The notes below the pieces were generated by a model. That model worked only from the letters and a program-made list of their open reading frames with translations, searched no databases and had not been told where the DNA came from. Positions 1-10,860 of a stretch of DNA of 64,000 bases are shown here, in pieces. Source of the DNA: Parus major (lineage: Eukaryota; Chordata; Aves; Passeriformes; Paridae); assembly GCF_001522545.3 (NCBI RefSeq), contig NC_031781.1, positions 7,418,911 to 7,482,910 on the forward strand, read 5' to 3'. The position numbers were made by a program, and so were the translations under genes. Numbering within the stretch: the stretch's first letter is position 1; each line of letters opens with the position of its first letter.

Positions 1-3000
1 TGCACATGTGGTTAGTAAAAAGGATTTTTTTTTAAAATCAGTTAATTGTGGGGGGCATTTTCAGTCTGGTCACAAATCTGAACACTCTTAAAAGAGCAAG
101 AATTTTTTTCTTTTCAAGGGCTGGAGAACAGCGCTTAATAAATAGGAAATCTGTTTCCTGTTCAGTATCTGGTAGAAAGAGTGAACACCTCTCTTTAAAT
201 TCATCATACAACCTGAAAAAAGGTGGAGCTCCTATAGGCCCCATAGTAACCAAAGGTAAAAGGATTTCAAACTTCAGACCTTGCAGTCCTTACGTGAAAA
301 CTATTCAGTCCAGACCTTATGATCAGACTTTCAAATAGATTCTGATCTTTCTTTGGAAACCATCTGGCCAAAGAAAAATAGACAACTGTTTCAGCTCTTT
401 TTCTTTTTTCTTTTCCTTTTTTTCACCTCATCCCAAAAATGTATTTTGCGAGCAGCATTCCACTTTTCATCCCTATGTGTCAAATGTGATAAAAGACTTT
501 TAAATATCCAGTGCATGTTCTTTACACATGACAAAGTCTGTGTAATCACATGCTTGTAGCAGTAAAATTCCATATTCCTTCCCTTTACAGATGGTGCAGC
601 AATTATCATACAGCTCTCAGAATACAACTCAGGGTGTGGAAAAGACACACAAAGTTTATATGCATGCTAACCCACCCTTTTACAGAATTTCAAATGTAAC
701 CAGTTTTTTGGTTGTACGGTCACATTAAAATTCCCCTCTTGCAACACTTTATACAAAAAACAAACACCTGGATTCAGAGTTTCCTAAAGGAGTCATCTGA
801 AAATAGGTACTTTCTGCCAAAATGTCACAAAGATTTATGTGCTTACATTCATGGATTAAATTGAGGACAGGTGGGAGAACATTCAACTATGAGAAGGAAT
901 GATAGCAAATTTATGTGTAAAAAAGGGTTGGGGGAGGAGGGTAGTTATTATGATTTCTGGTGGTTTAGATAAAGCAGACATAGATTTTGTAAAAGGGAAG
1001 GTACCATGCCTGGAAAGCCATCCTTCAACAGTGAAATAATTACCTATGGGATTGTATTTCCTTAAAGTGAAGAGAGAGGCATTCTGGAATTCCAAACACT
1101 CTGTCTCAAGCACCAGCAGGGCGCTGAATGGCACCGGGATGCTGCACGGGGCACGGGAACAGATGTTTGTGGGGCAGAGCCACTGCGCACCAGCGTGGGG
1201 CAGGCAGGCACCAAAACCCTGCAGCTGCTTCCCTTCCCTGGCCAGGGGAATTGTGCCTCTCCCAAGGACACAAGGACACCCCTTCCACCCCAGAGGAGAA
1301 CTGGGGGGTCAGTGCCCTTCCCTGGAAGCCCTCAGATGTGGTGGCCCCCGAGCCTTCGAGCCTTCTGCAGGGAGCCCCCGAGTAGGGGAGCCCCAGTACA
1401 ACACCAGAGCAGAGGAGACTCACACTCAGGAAGCTGCAGTGAAAGCACAAAGAACACCAAGCTGTTTGTGAAAATTAGGTTTTTTTAAGCTGATCCTTAT
1501 TTCAGACCCTTTTCTAATCCCTAAGTAGTCTTGAAGTAGGACCACATGATGCCTGGCCTGCTAGGAAGGGTTGCTGGATTCTGACAAATTTCTTATCTGG
1601 ATTTTAGTAGGGGTGGGGTGGTGGCATCCATTAAAAGCCTGTGTTGGGTCTGGCTACCAAAGCTGGGCCATGCAAACCCAAAACAAGTCCTGCTGTGCTC
1701 AGATCCTATATAAGACACTTTCAAACTAAATTTTACACTGAATAAAACAGGAAAATAGCTCAATAGTCAGCCAAGCCAGCTGCAGTTCTAGCCTCTCTAA
1801 AATACCATCCCAGCTATTATTAGGATCCATAGCTGATATGTGGTAAATCAAACTGTTCAGTGCCCATTAAATTCCTTTCAGAAAAAAATTAGCTTGATTC
1901 CAATCCATCCAAAGCTGGCTGTTGTATACATTATCATTCCTTTAAAGCAGTGATGTAATGAAGATAAACATATATCCACCTTTTAAATCACAGAGGATGA
2001 TTACATGGAGGCAAATGAAAACTGAAGCATATTGACAAGATTGGGGGTTCCCCCCCACCCCCCTGGAGGAAATGATTGTAGGCAGTCTAGTGTTTCACAG
2101 AAGTACTGTGTTTAATGTAAATAAATATATAGCTAGGAACAGTCACAGAGGTTAAAGAGCATCTGTAAAGAGAAAACTATGATTCCCAGGCTCTGTTAAA
2201 TTTATTTAGTAGAGGGACTAAAGAAAGTTTCAGACTGGGCTGTAAGGTGCTAATAGCCCAACCAGATAAATGTTAGCTTCCCAAGTCTGGATGCCAGAAG
2301 AAACTGTAAATGGCTAAGAGCTGACACAAAATTCTTCTATCCAAGAAAAACATGTTATTCTGCACAAAAAAAAATAGGGCATAGAGTATTATATCTCAGT
2401 ATAACATTGATGTATTATTCTTTCTCAACCTCTGGCCTTCAGGAGGGTGCAGTGTTATTGTTCTATATTAATCCTCCCATGCATAAATTTAGCTTTAAAA
2501 TTGTTTAGTGGAAGCCATCAACCTATGCTTCATAATTTAATATTTGTTTTTATTCACTGTTGCCTACAATTACTTCTTAGAAATTTAAAGCTGAATTGGA
2601 TTTTCTCTCTAAATTTATATTTCCTGTATCACACATGCATAAGGATTTATCAACATGGAGCACTTGCATGCTGAACCACCAGAATTGCTTCTCTCTCTAG
2701 AACTGAATTCAATTATTTATACAGAGATGGTGACTTTTGGATTAGACCTTAATTACAGCCACATTTATGCAAGCAAAACAGGCTGAATTTAGCAAGCTTA
2801 TAATTGATAAGCTGATCACTAATAATAACCTGCTCAGTGAGAATTTCACTCAAAGTTTAACAACATGCTTCAGGGGGTGCCCCAAACCCAGGGCCATTTC
2901 TGACTCTTCAGCTACCCTGTAACTACAGAGTTTGGTTCCCAACCATAATCAGGGTAACACTGACTCATCTGGATCTTTCTCTAAAATCTGAAAGGTTACT

Positions 3001-3240
3001 TTAAAAAATGATGACTTGTCATTTCATCTTGTGAGGTACAACTGAAGCTTCTAGAAATTCATTATTCTTCAGATAACATGGAGTTTCCTGGCTACAGTTC
3101 ACCAGTTCAGCACAGCCGCTGGATAGATTTAAGTTACACTAATATGTTATAGCCACGTTGTTTGCAACCCTTGGAAAAGTGGCAGATTCAATGTATGCTC
3201 TTTTCCCAGTAGGCTGTTAAATTTTGGTACCTATTTAAAT
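1..3240. other. Non-coding stretch, no recognisable gene
   Basis: AT-rich vertebrate-type DNA with very few CpG dinucleotides. The GC-richer part at about 1090-1440 is open in several frames on both strands, which is typical of stop-codon-poor GC-rich DNA, not of a gene, and none of those frames resembles a known family. At 2043-2059 a run of five G is followed by TT and a C-rich tract, giving a small hairpin-capable element. The part at about 2440-2870 is rich in TAATTA-like and ATTTA motifs and could be an enhancer, but nothing decisive is visible. Confidence 0.7.
274..318 (-). repeat. Possible old sauropsid interspersed repeat fragment
   Basis: The plus strand reads CTTGCAGTCCTTACGTG followed by an AAAACT tract. 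This resembles, from memory, a dispersed bird/reptile repeat that carries TGCAGTCCTTACTCAGGCAAAACT. A second fragment in the opposite orientation lies at about 4780-4840. The match is short and the family name is not known to me, so this is a tentative resemblance. Confidence 0.3.
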
Positions 3241-3243
3241 GGT

Positions 3244-3312
3244 TGGATCAAGTTCTGTCCTCATTTTCACCTGTACAACCACACTGAAACCAGTGGAAAA
3301 AGACAAGTGGAA
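3244..3312 (+). repeat. Possible old sauropsid interspersed repeat fragment
   Basis: The text GGATCAAGTTCTGTCCTCA, then a CACCTGTACAA box and ACTGAAACCAGTGGAAA, resembles the common bird/reptile repeat motif with TTCTGCTCTCA, ACACCTGTGTAAA and TTGAAGTCAATGGA in that order. The order and spacing of the three boxes are kept, but each box has mismatches. The class of the parent element is not known to me. Confidence 0.35.
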
Positions 3313-5389
3313 AAGAAAGCAAATGTAAAGTGAGGTCACCGTTCCCTTTTTCTCAAAGATAAGAAGTTTTCACATAGCAGCAGCCTTGGGAAACAATCCA
3401 TTTTAGACCAGATTAGTCCCAGTGGTTATGTCGATTTTTAGCAACTGTGTTACACCAGGGATACATTTAATTCCACTGTGCTTTGTTGTTCTCATTAATA
3501 AGTCACTTTATGTCACTCAGTCTGCATGCAAAAGTATCATTTCTGCCATTTAATTACTTTGTTTTTGAAAGAAAAACTACCCAGCTGGATTGAGTATAAC
3601 CAGCAATGTGGCCAAATTAAAGTTGTGCACTCCAACCCAAATATTTTTTTCTTTGTTTCTGTACATATAATTGCATGTAATTTTTAGTTGTGTACAGATT
3701 TTTTACGATAAAACTCCATTAAACACAAATTCATCAATGCAGAAAAAATATATCCAAAGAAACGAGGTATAATGTTACAAACATAAGATGTTTTAGGATG
3801 GAAAGAGGCCAGGATTCCCATCTTCATCTATCCCCTAATGTTACATAAATGACTAAGTCATCATATCCGTGGTTTTCACATGGAAATATAAACACCGCTG
3901 AAATTCCATACACTATAAATGGCTATGACTCTCGAGCGCTAAAAATTGCCAAGAGAACCATAAGAGCAGCGTGCACAATATGCACTGAATGATGAGAGCA
4001 GCCAGGGCAGGGCTGGCACTGGGTGCTGCTCTCTGATTGCCACCCAGGCTCTCTCTCTTTGTGTTGTCACCTTCCCTGTGCCCTCGCACAAAGGTCACTC
4101 CAGATCTCAGGATATTCGGCTCTCCCTGGCTCCTGAAGTGGTTTTTGTTATGCTTCTGTCACTCAGATTAGCTCTGAAGGCCTGGCATGTGTGCTATGGC
4201 TCCTGAGAGAATAGGGGCTCAAAGTTTATTTAGCTCCTGAAGGCCTGTTCTAGCACTAATTAAAAGTAACCTTTTGTGTAGGGCACTGTGGGCCCAGCTT
4301 CTGCACAGCCTAGGAGCTGAAGTCAGGGAACTTGCTCCAAATGTAAAGCAGCATCCAGGTGAGAAAAATTTCTCTCTCTCTCTGTGCTTTTGCAACTAAA
4401 CCAAAGCCAGGCTATGTTCTAATCTAATTACAGTCCTTAAATCAGCAGTGTGTTACCAGCTCAGGGTCTTTTTATCTCCAGAGCGTCAAGAAGACAATTC
4501 ATAAACAAACAGTGGTTGTGAAATCCAGTCAGGCAAGAGATGCCTCTGATTTCAGAGCAGAAATCCATGCTATGCTGATGGCACTACTGGCTCAAATATC
4601 ATATTTACATTCTAGTTTTTAATGGCTTGCAGTTAGGAATCAGACAAGCTGTTCTGTAGGTGGTCTAAATTATATCCTGTGTGCACGCTGCACGCTGAGA
4701 GGAGTTTGCTGATCTAACAAATGATAAAAGACTGAGCAATCACCCACTGTAAGTCCAAATCTTTACCCTGGCAAAACTTAGGCTGATTTTTCATAGGGGT
4801 TTTGCCTGAGTAATGGCTGTAGAATTTGGCTCTTTTTGACCACAGCAGTGATTAACAGTCAGCTACCAGGACCCCTGTCCCTCTGGTCCATTTTAGGTAT
4901 TTAAAGCTGATTCACATTATTGCAATAACAAAAAAAAAATATTACTATCTTCTAGCCTTTTTTGACCTCAAATTTCTATGTGATGAAGATATTTTTCTCC
5001 ATTTAATGTTAATGTGTTTTTTTAGACATATTTGATTACCTAAATATGCATGTATGTGACTTGTTGTATTTTTAAGGATACCTGAGTACCTGTCTCTCAC
5101 TAAAATCAAGGTGAATTAACAGTTAAATGTCTTTAATGAGTGATACCAAACTGATTGATTTAAAAAAATATCATATAAGAAAGCTTTAACAAAACAGGAT
5201 ATTTATGCTGCCACCCATATGTCAAATCACTGCTCAGGACCTTGCTAAGACAGTCAGTCTCCTTTTTCTTTAACTCACTATATTTCATGTCCTTTAAAAA
5301 GGGGGTCTCTAAGATATGACCTGATCTTTCAATCTGTGCATAACTCAGCATCAAAGATCTTAAAATTGATTGAGACTGGATATTAAAGA
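3313..5389. other. Non-coding stretch with scattered motifs
   Basis: No coding feature is supported. Visible details are a TTTTACGATAAA motif at 3701-3712, which resembles posterior-HOX/CDX binding sites, and a short (TC)n run at about 4371-4383. Base composition is AT-rich with no CpG cluster. The short open frames present have no recognisable similarity. Confidence 0.65.
4768..4838 (+). repeat. Possible old sauropsid interspersed repeat fragment
   Basis: GGGGTTTTGCCTGAGTAATG followed by GCTGTAGAATTTGGCTCT resembles a dispersed repeat remembered from bird, turtle and crocodile sequences with GGGAGTTTTGCCTGAGTAAG followed by GACTGCAGGATTTGGCCC. It is the better of the two fragments of this motif in the window; the other is inverted at about 274-318. 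Divergence is moderate and the element class is uncertain. Confidence 0.42.
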
Positions 5390-5480
5390 ATCACAGAATA
5401 GTTTGAGTTGGACGTGACCCACAATGGGTCCAACTTCCTAACCCGCAGCCTTGGGGTCATTAGCAGCATGCTCCAGGCAA
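5390..5480 (-). mobile_element. CR1 LINE 3' end, worn and truncated
   Basis: The plus strand begins AATCACAGAATAGTTTGAGT and continues TTGGACGTGACCCACAATGG, then GTCCAACTTCC. This is the reverse complement of the CR1 3' terminus, whose usual form is AATCATAGAATGGTTTGGGT, then TGGAAGGGACCC and GTCCAACTCC. Similarity fades after about 90 bp, so this is a severely 5'-truncated insertion, as most avian CR1 copies are. It carries no coding sequence. The poor match and loss of the repeated terminal octamer suggest an old copy. Confidence 0.8.
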
Positions 5481-6735
5481 CTGAGCTGATCTCAGTGAAC
5501 TGGATTAATTTAACTCTAATGAAAGGTAAAACATAGAAATTTTAGTGGCACCAGTGGAGAGCTGACACTCTGGTTTTGGTTTCAATGTATTTGAAACAAA
5601 AAGCTTACAAAAAGGGAGGCTTCCTATTAGGGTGGGTGGGTGAAAAGAACTCAAAACAACAATTCTACAACAGGCCCCTAAATGATATCCAAAATTAACA
5701 CCTTTGTATTATAAAAGGCAGGAAAGATGCTCTGCTCCCTCCCCTGCTCCAAGGTTTGGGCACATCTTTTCCCTGCAGCTGCCGAGGGCAGGCTGGTCAG
5801 GAGTGAGGCCCCAAGCCCTTGTGCACATTCCCAGCCCCGTCTGGGGCAGCAAGGAGCAGTGCAGGCATGGTGGGTTCCATCCTGTGGGCCCCAGAGCAGC
5901 ACTGCCTGCTTTCCTGGGGGAAAAGGGATTTAGCTCCAGGACAACCCTGTGGCCCAGGCTCACAGCGATGGCAGCAGCCCAGGAGGTGTCTTGGAGCACA
6001 CCTCCCAGGAATCTGTACTCTGGAAACACACTGGCTAGAGGGAACAATTGGGAGATTTACCTCCAAATCCCAAGTAACATGAGACATCATGTAAAAATAA
6101 GATTAAAATGATTAATTTGAGGCAATTGCAGGAGAAACAGCCCTTCTTTATGTCACTTTTTCATAATCCTGAAATAACCCCTGGAAGTAGGTGAATTTGA
6201 GTTTCCTTCAACACCTGCTAATATGTTTGAGATAAAAGTTATAACCCTTATTTCTCCTTCCTGTATCTTGTGGACTGTGACTTTTGTGGGGAGATTTCTG
6301 TCTCTGTCCTTGAATAGAGCTCTGCTTGCAGCAACGAATAAAGTCTCTACTCCCAGCACTCCACCAGGTTTGGGGATATTTTAGCAGATAAGATGCTTGC
6401 TTCCCCACTTTATCCCATTGCCTTCCTCCAGAGCCAGTAAAGAACAGGGCTTAGGAACACCAGGACTCGTGTTTATCAATTCCCATGGAAGGACAGGAGG
6501 GGAATGCCCCAGCAAGTCAAACTCACTGCCAGGCTTGATGGTCAGGCAGAGGAGGGAGCTGCTGGGACCCAGTGGGATGGGGCAAGAGGAGCAGGCAGTG
6601 ACCCCTGTGCAGGTCTCATCTGTGGGAGCTGCTGCCACAGTTCATGCACAGGCCATGGAATGCAGCTGCCAATCCTTCTTGTAGTAGTTATTAGCAGTAT
6701 ATGAGTAAATATTTTCATTTACAGACAAAAAATTA

Positions 6736-6769
6736 CTCTTTCTTTTTTCTTTTTTTTTTTTTTTTTTCT
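6736..6769 (+). repeat. Polypyrimidine tract with T18 run
   Basis: A 34-base pure C/T tract contains an uninterrupted run of 18 T at 6750-6767 and is followed directly by GCAG. It therefore looks like a very strong 3' splice site. The segment from 6774 to the next donor-like CAG|GTGGGT at 6875 is 102 bases, but all three frames contain stops, so a coding exon is excluded. It may be a simple repeat, a minus-strand poly(A) relic, or a splice site of a non-coding RNA. Confidence 0.7.
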
Positions 6770-7229
6770 GCAGGAAAAGCACTGCTGAAAGCTGATTTGT
6801 AGTATATTGATCTGAATGGTATTTACACCTGAGTGCAACTGCCTTGAAGAAGGTTGGACACCTGCACCATGTCAGGTGGGTGCAGTCCCACAGGAGGGTC
6901 AGAACCTATGGAGGGAAGGAAGACCTTCTTCTCCAGAAGCAACACCATCATCTCCATGCCTTGCAGACCCTCAGCAGCAGAAATTCCAATTCTCCATGGT
7001 CATGCTTTCCCCCTTTCCCTCCCTGGAGGCTGTCCTCAGCTCTGCCTGCAGGATACTCCCTGCTCCCAGTGCCCTGGATTGAACCATGAGCTGCTGAACT
7101 CCCAAACGTGCTTTTTGGTGGGTGCACACAGTGTTGTTTTGTCTGCAGCTCCTTTATCTTGACTTCATTTGTCTTGGTGTTTCCCACAGATGGTTACAAT
7201 AAGACTGCAAATGGTTTCCCTGCTTTATT

Positions 7230-7249
7230 AAAAAAAAAAAAAAAAAAAA
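7230..7249 (+). repeat. A20 homopolymer
   Basis: Twenty consecutive A follow TGCTTTATT. An ATTAAA-like hexamer overlaps the start of the run and AATAAG lies about 30 bases upstream. Such runs can be the tail of a retrotransposed RNA, but no target-site duplication or parent gene was recognised. With the T18 run at 6750-6767 it brackets a roughly 460-bp GC-richer block. Confidence 0.75.
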
Positions 7250-7898
7250 GCAACTCCCCTCTTTCCTTTCTATTTTCTTATGTGAAGCTTAGATGTCTTA
7301 GTTAGGAATTAAAGTCTCGATATAAACTTAAACTGTGTTGTGCAGTCATTTTAGTTTGGGTCACCTGGATTTTTAAGCAGTTGAATCTCTTCCAGCTGGA
7401 AGCATTCTCTCTCTACTACCCAGGAAAGAAGACTCTGTTCTGCAGTGGTTTAGGTAGTAAAGGGTATAGATAATAAATAACAACATGGTCATATTTTCAA
7501 CACTATCCTTGATCATGGCATTAATCATTCCTATGCATAAAGGTAGGCTTTGTCATCTGCATATATATTGTTCTGCATATTTGTTCCTCATTTGTGGGTT
7601 TTTTTCCTCTAGCTTGCTAGATTGATGTAACTTCAAGAAGGCTACAGCCAAATTCCCTCCTGCCTGCCCTGACTTTGCTCTGAACAGCAGAACATCCACT
7701 CCAAACTAATAGAAGAAAAATAAGAACAAGTTTTCACTGTGAGAGGTTCCTCTTGTACTTCATTCAGACTTTCTGGGAGAAGGGATGAAAATGGCTTTTG
7801 AAATATAAATGCTGCTCTGACTCTTCACTGGGGTTTGTCATGTCCCATTAGCAGTGATCTAGAAATACCAGAGTGGTAACTTGTTGGCAATCACTCAC

Positions 7899-7972
7899 CT
7901 TCACCAGTAGCATGTGAATGCCCATCCATGGTAATGGTCACCCTGCCACTCGAACAGCTCCAAAGACAGATT
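7899..7972 (-). other. Splice-bounded candidate exon, 74 nt
   Basis: On the minus strand an acceptor-like tract (AACAATCTCTCCTGTTATAG) precedes the segment and GAAG|GTGAGT, close to the donor consensus, follows it. One frame is open throughout and contains GRVTITMDGHSHATGE. A second frame starts SVFGAVRVAG and then stops, and a third stops near the donor. No family is recognised. Splice-like pairs of this quality are expected by chance in 64 kb, so this is only a candidate. Confidence 0.2.
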
Positions 7973-8930
7973 CTATAACAGGAGAGATTGTTAATGCATA
8001 TGGGCTTTTCTGAGATGAGTCAGAGCAAAGGAATAACCTGTTTTATCCTGTAGTCAGTGAACACTAGGCAGAAAACATCCCCAGCAGAGGGGTTTTACCT
8101 CTTCTGAAGATTTACCATTTTAGATACTATTTTATCTCAATTAAAATCCCTTGCTATGCATGTATTTCAAGTCCATGGTGTTTGTTGAGTTTTAGATCTA
8201 AAATATAGCCTCTTTGCTTAATAAAACTGCATTTTCTGCACTTGTGTTCAATTAGGTCCATTTTATTACAGAATTAGGTCAATTTTATTACTGAAACCTA
8301 TATGTTCAGTCATTGTGAGGAATTACTATTATATATTCCAATAAAAAATTGTTCACTTTAAGGATAAACTGAGTAGGAATTTGCTTCCAAAGCATTTCAT
8401 CAATATACTGTCAGCTTAAGGCTGATGCCTTTCAATTACATGGTATTTTTTTCTGGAGATTTATCCTTAAGTCTCTCAATAACCCCAGCAAAATCTTCAT
8501 GTCAGCTAATGGACCACTCCCCTTACAGTGCAACTGCATCAGGCAAAGAAAAAGATCTGAACACTCCCTTTCCTTTTTCCTCAATTTAATATTGTTAAAT
8601 GGGAATTGAATGTAGAAGACAGTCCACAAACAAGAAAACTGGGTAATGTGTATTCCCATGAACAGAAAAGATTCAGCTGCAAGCCTGTGGCGTGCAATTT
8701 CATCTTCCAGGAACTTTCTTCGTACTCGCAAATGAACACACATTATTCAGCTTTTGTCTGCAAATGATAAAACAAAGCCAGCACGAGTTCAGAACAGGAG
8801 ACGGCCAAGCAGAAGAATAGCCTTGAATATGCAACAAAACGTATCTTGAGCTGGCTGAGCTGTTTGAAATATAATTGCAGATATTGCAGGCTGGCAGGGC
8901 AGAACCGGGTAAATAAACAAATAGGAATTG

Positions 8931-9130
8931 GGTGTGAAGGCGCCGGTGATGCGGGCAGCGGGCCAGGTGCCATCTCTGGCAGAGGCGCGCGGTTCCGTGT
9001 GCGCTCCGCGAGCGAGCGCGGCTCAGCGCGGCGCGGGCTGCCAGGGATCATTCATCAGCCCCGCGCAGAAAGGGCTGTCAGCCCGCTGCGGGCCCTGCGC
9101 CAGCCTGTCAAGTGTTGGGCTCGCAGCCAG
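8931..9130. promoter_or_regulatory. CpG island
   Basis: About 24 CpG dinucleotides fall within roughly 185 bases, including GGCGCGCGG, CCGCGAGCGAGCGCGG and CAGCGCGGCGCGGG. Almost all other parts of the window are CpG-depleted. In vertebrates, unmethylated islands of this sort usually mark promoters, or orphan islands beside developmental enhancers. No TATA box or initiator decides a direction, and no recognisable first coding exon lies on either side. Partial open frames cross it on both strands but look like products of GC richness. The adjacent AT-rich, motif-dense block at 9180-9740 supports a regulatory reading. Confidence 0.65.
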
Positions 9131-9179
9131 TCTGTCATGGTTTGGGGCTGGTAGCCAAGCAGTAACTTTGATGTTTAAG

Positions 9180-9740
9180 GGGTTAGCCAACTGGTATGTG
9201 AGGGTGGCCTATCAGCTCAGAAATAATATACCGCACTCAAAGGTCATGAGTTCTGAAACTAATCTGGCTGTTATAATAGTTCTAATAAAAACTGAGGTAG
9301 ACCTTTTATATTGTAAAAAGTGTTCAAATTATTTCAGTATTTGTTTTGATTAAAATTTCCATTACACGTGCTTTTCATTACGCAACTCAATTAGTATATA
9401 AAAGATTTTCTGTTTAAAATGTTCAAATGAGCATAATTGTTCAGTTTGGAAAGATTACAATGCTTTTATTTAATTAACACTGCAATAAATACTTCATTTT
9501 GTAATGAACCCCATACTTTTGGGCCATTAACCATTCAATAAATTTACAGTATGGTAGGTTCTTTTTGGGGAAGAAGATAAATAAAGCAATTTAAATGAAT
9601 GTGTAACAGCTCTGATACTAAGCAGCAAATTATAGCTTTTTGCTTCCCATCCAATAGAGACATACCTTGATTGCAAACATATGGGAACTTAATAAACACT
9701 ATACATTTCAATTACTATTCTGAACGTGAGTTACACAACA
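9180..9740. promoter_or_regulatory. Putative conserved enhancer-like element
   Basis: This AT-rich block abuts the CpG island. It contains a TCAAAGGTCA nuclear-receptor half-site at 9237-9246, an ACACGTGC E-box near 9364, several ATTA/TAAT homeodomain cores including TTTAATTAAC, and CAATAAA-type boxes. It has little simple repeat and no open frame of note. This texture is typical of vertebrate conserved non-coding elements, but conservation cannot be seen from one genome, so the call is an inference. Confidence 0.35.
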
Positions 9741-10239
9741 CTTTCAAATTTGCTACGTAGAAATGCATGTCCACATTTGTAGCATCTTCCCAGATACAGA
9801 AGATGAAATAAATTTTCATCTGCCTTTCACCTGCCCCTCCTCCCACCCCATCCACCACCTCTTCGGTTCTGAAAACCTGTGTGGGAATTTCCTGCTTTAG
9901 AGCTGATCATTTGCTTCTTCATGAGAGTAAAATGAATCAAAAAACATCCCAGCTATTCAATAGTTTGTTATTTGTAATACAAGGGAGGAAAGTCACTTGG
10001 TCATAGTGTGGCCTGGTGTGCTTAACCGCTCCAGTGAAATCACAGAGAGCAGAGTTGTGGCAGAAAAAAAGGAATATAGTGTGAGCCCCAGTGCTGGATC
10101 ATGTCCATCCATCCCTCCCTCCATTCTGAGGTGTACAAGCGTGTCTAAATTCACAGATCAGAAAGAGGCTCAAGGGGTAAAAGTGCCTGTGTCAGGTAGT
10201 GAAGTACTGCTCCAAGTTGGATGGGAAGCAAGAGCTTGG
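9741..10239. other. Non-coding stretch
   Basis: The interval holds a C-rich part at about 9829-9865 whose minus strand is G-rich (GGGG, GGG and GGGG runs), one run short of a standard G-quadruplex pattern. A short CCATCCATCCCTCCCTCC pyrimidine-rich simple repeat lies near 10107. No gene or transposon is recognised. Confidence 0.6.
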
Positions 10240-10320
10240 AGCCACCGAATCATTTAGGTTGGAAAAGAGCCCCAAGATCATTGAGTTCAACCATGAACCT
10301 ACTGGTCCCCACAGGCTGGG
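10240..10320 (-). mobile_element. CR1 LINE 3' end, worn and truncated
   Basis: The plus strand reads CCGAATCATTTAGGTTGGAA, then AAGAGCCCCAAGATCATTGA and GTTCAACCATGAACC. This is the reverse complement of the CR1 3' end whose usual form has GAATCATTAAGGTTGGAAAA, GATCATCAAGTCCAACC and an AACCCA-rich continuation. Similarity is lost after roughly 80-100 bases. It is a 5'-truncated, non-coding copy of a CR1 subfamily similar to that at 53246-53580 but in the opposite orientation. Confidence 0.85.
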
Positions 10321-10795
10321 TGATCCGAGCTCCCAGGCCTGACTGAGGTGTTAAATGCCTTCAAATCCCAACAAAATCCGCGGAGCTGGGAGCTGTGGGC
10401 ACGTGCAGGAGCTGTGCAGAATCCTGCTTCACCCAGTCTGCCGAGGAGCTGCTGCCATGCCACCCACCTGCCAGGGAGCTCTCATGGAAAAGGGGATCAC
10501 TTCTGTCAATATTTTGTGTCATTTCATGGTTGGATGCATGGAGGGCAAAGCTATTTCAGATTTACAGGGCTTCTCAGCCAAAAATGCTTATAAAACTCCA
10601 GTTTGCCAGAAATGGTAACATTACCAGTAACAAAATTTAATTTGTGAACTTCACTAGGAAAAAGGGCTCTTTGTGAAGCTGTGATTTCATCTAGGAATAT
10701 GGATTCAAAATATTTTATTATTTCATTAACCAAACGTCTCTTTGGCTATTCCAAAAGTTGCAATCCAGAATCTTTAAGTGAAAACCATAAAAACA

Positions 10796-10860
10796 CACCC
10801 AAAAACCCCCAAACCAAACCAAACCAAACCAAACCAAACCAAACCAAACCAAACCAACCC
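10796..10860 (+). repeat. (AAACC)n microsatellite
   Basis: Nine perfect AAACC units occupy 10811-10855, flanked on the left by degenerate A/C-rich sequence. On the minus strand this reads (GGTTT)n and gives an artificial repetitive open frame of FGLVW units. It is a simple repeat with no sign of telomeric TTAGGG units. Length polymorphism is likely. Confidence 0.97.

Larger units (their letters stand above)
5481..8930. other. Non-coding stretch with GC-richer patches
   Basis: The patches at about 5715-5990, 6420-6670 and 6840-7100 are GC-rich but CpG-poor, and open in many overlapping frames, which argues against real coding sequence. The polypyrimidine tract and the A20 run inside this stretch are listed separately. 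From 7320 to 8840 the DNA is ordinary AT-rich sequence apart from one splice-bounded segment at 7899-7972. Confidence 0.65.

Noticed and set aside
1112..1128. CTCF-like CCAGCAGGGCGCTG
   Set aside because: The core G-run is shorter than the motif requires, so the spacing of contacts is broken.
5630..5645. GGGTGGGTGGG possible G-quadruplex (also 34463-34480 and minus strand 9830-9865)
   Set aside because: Only three full G-runs in each case; a stable four-run quadruplex is not supported.
6774..6875. 102-nt segment between a very strong acceptor and a CAG|GTGGGT donor
   Set aside because: All three frames contain stop codons, so it is not a coding exon; without RNA data a non-coding exon cannot be argued.
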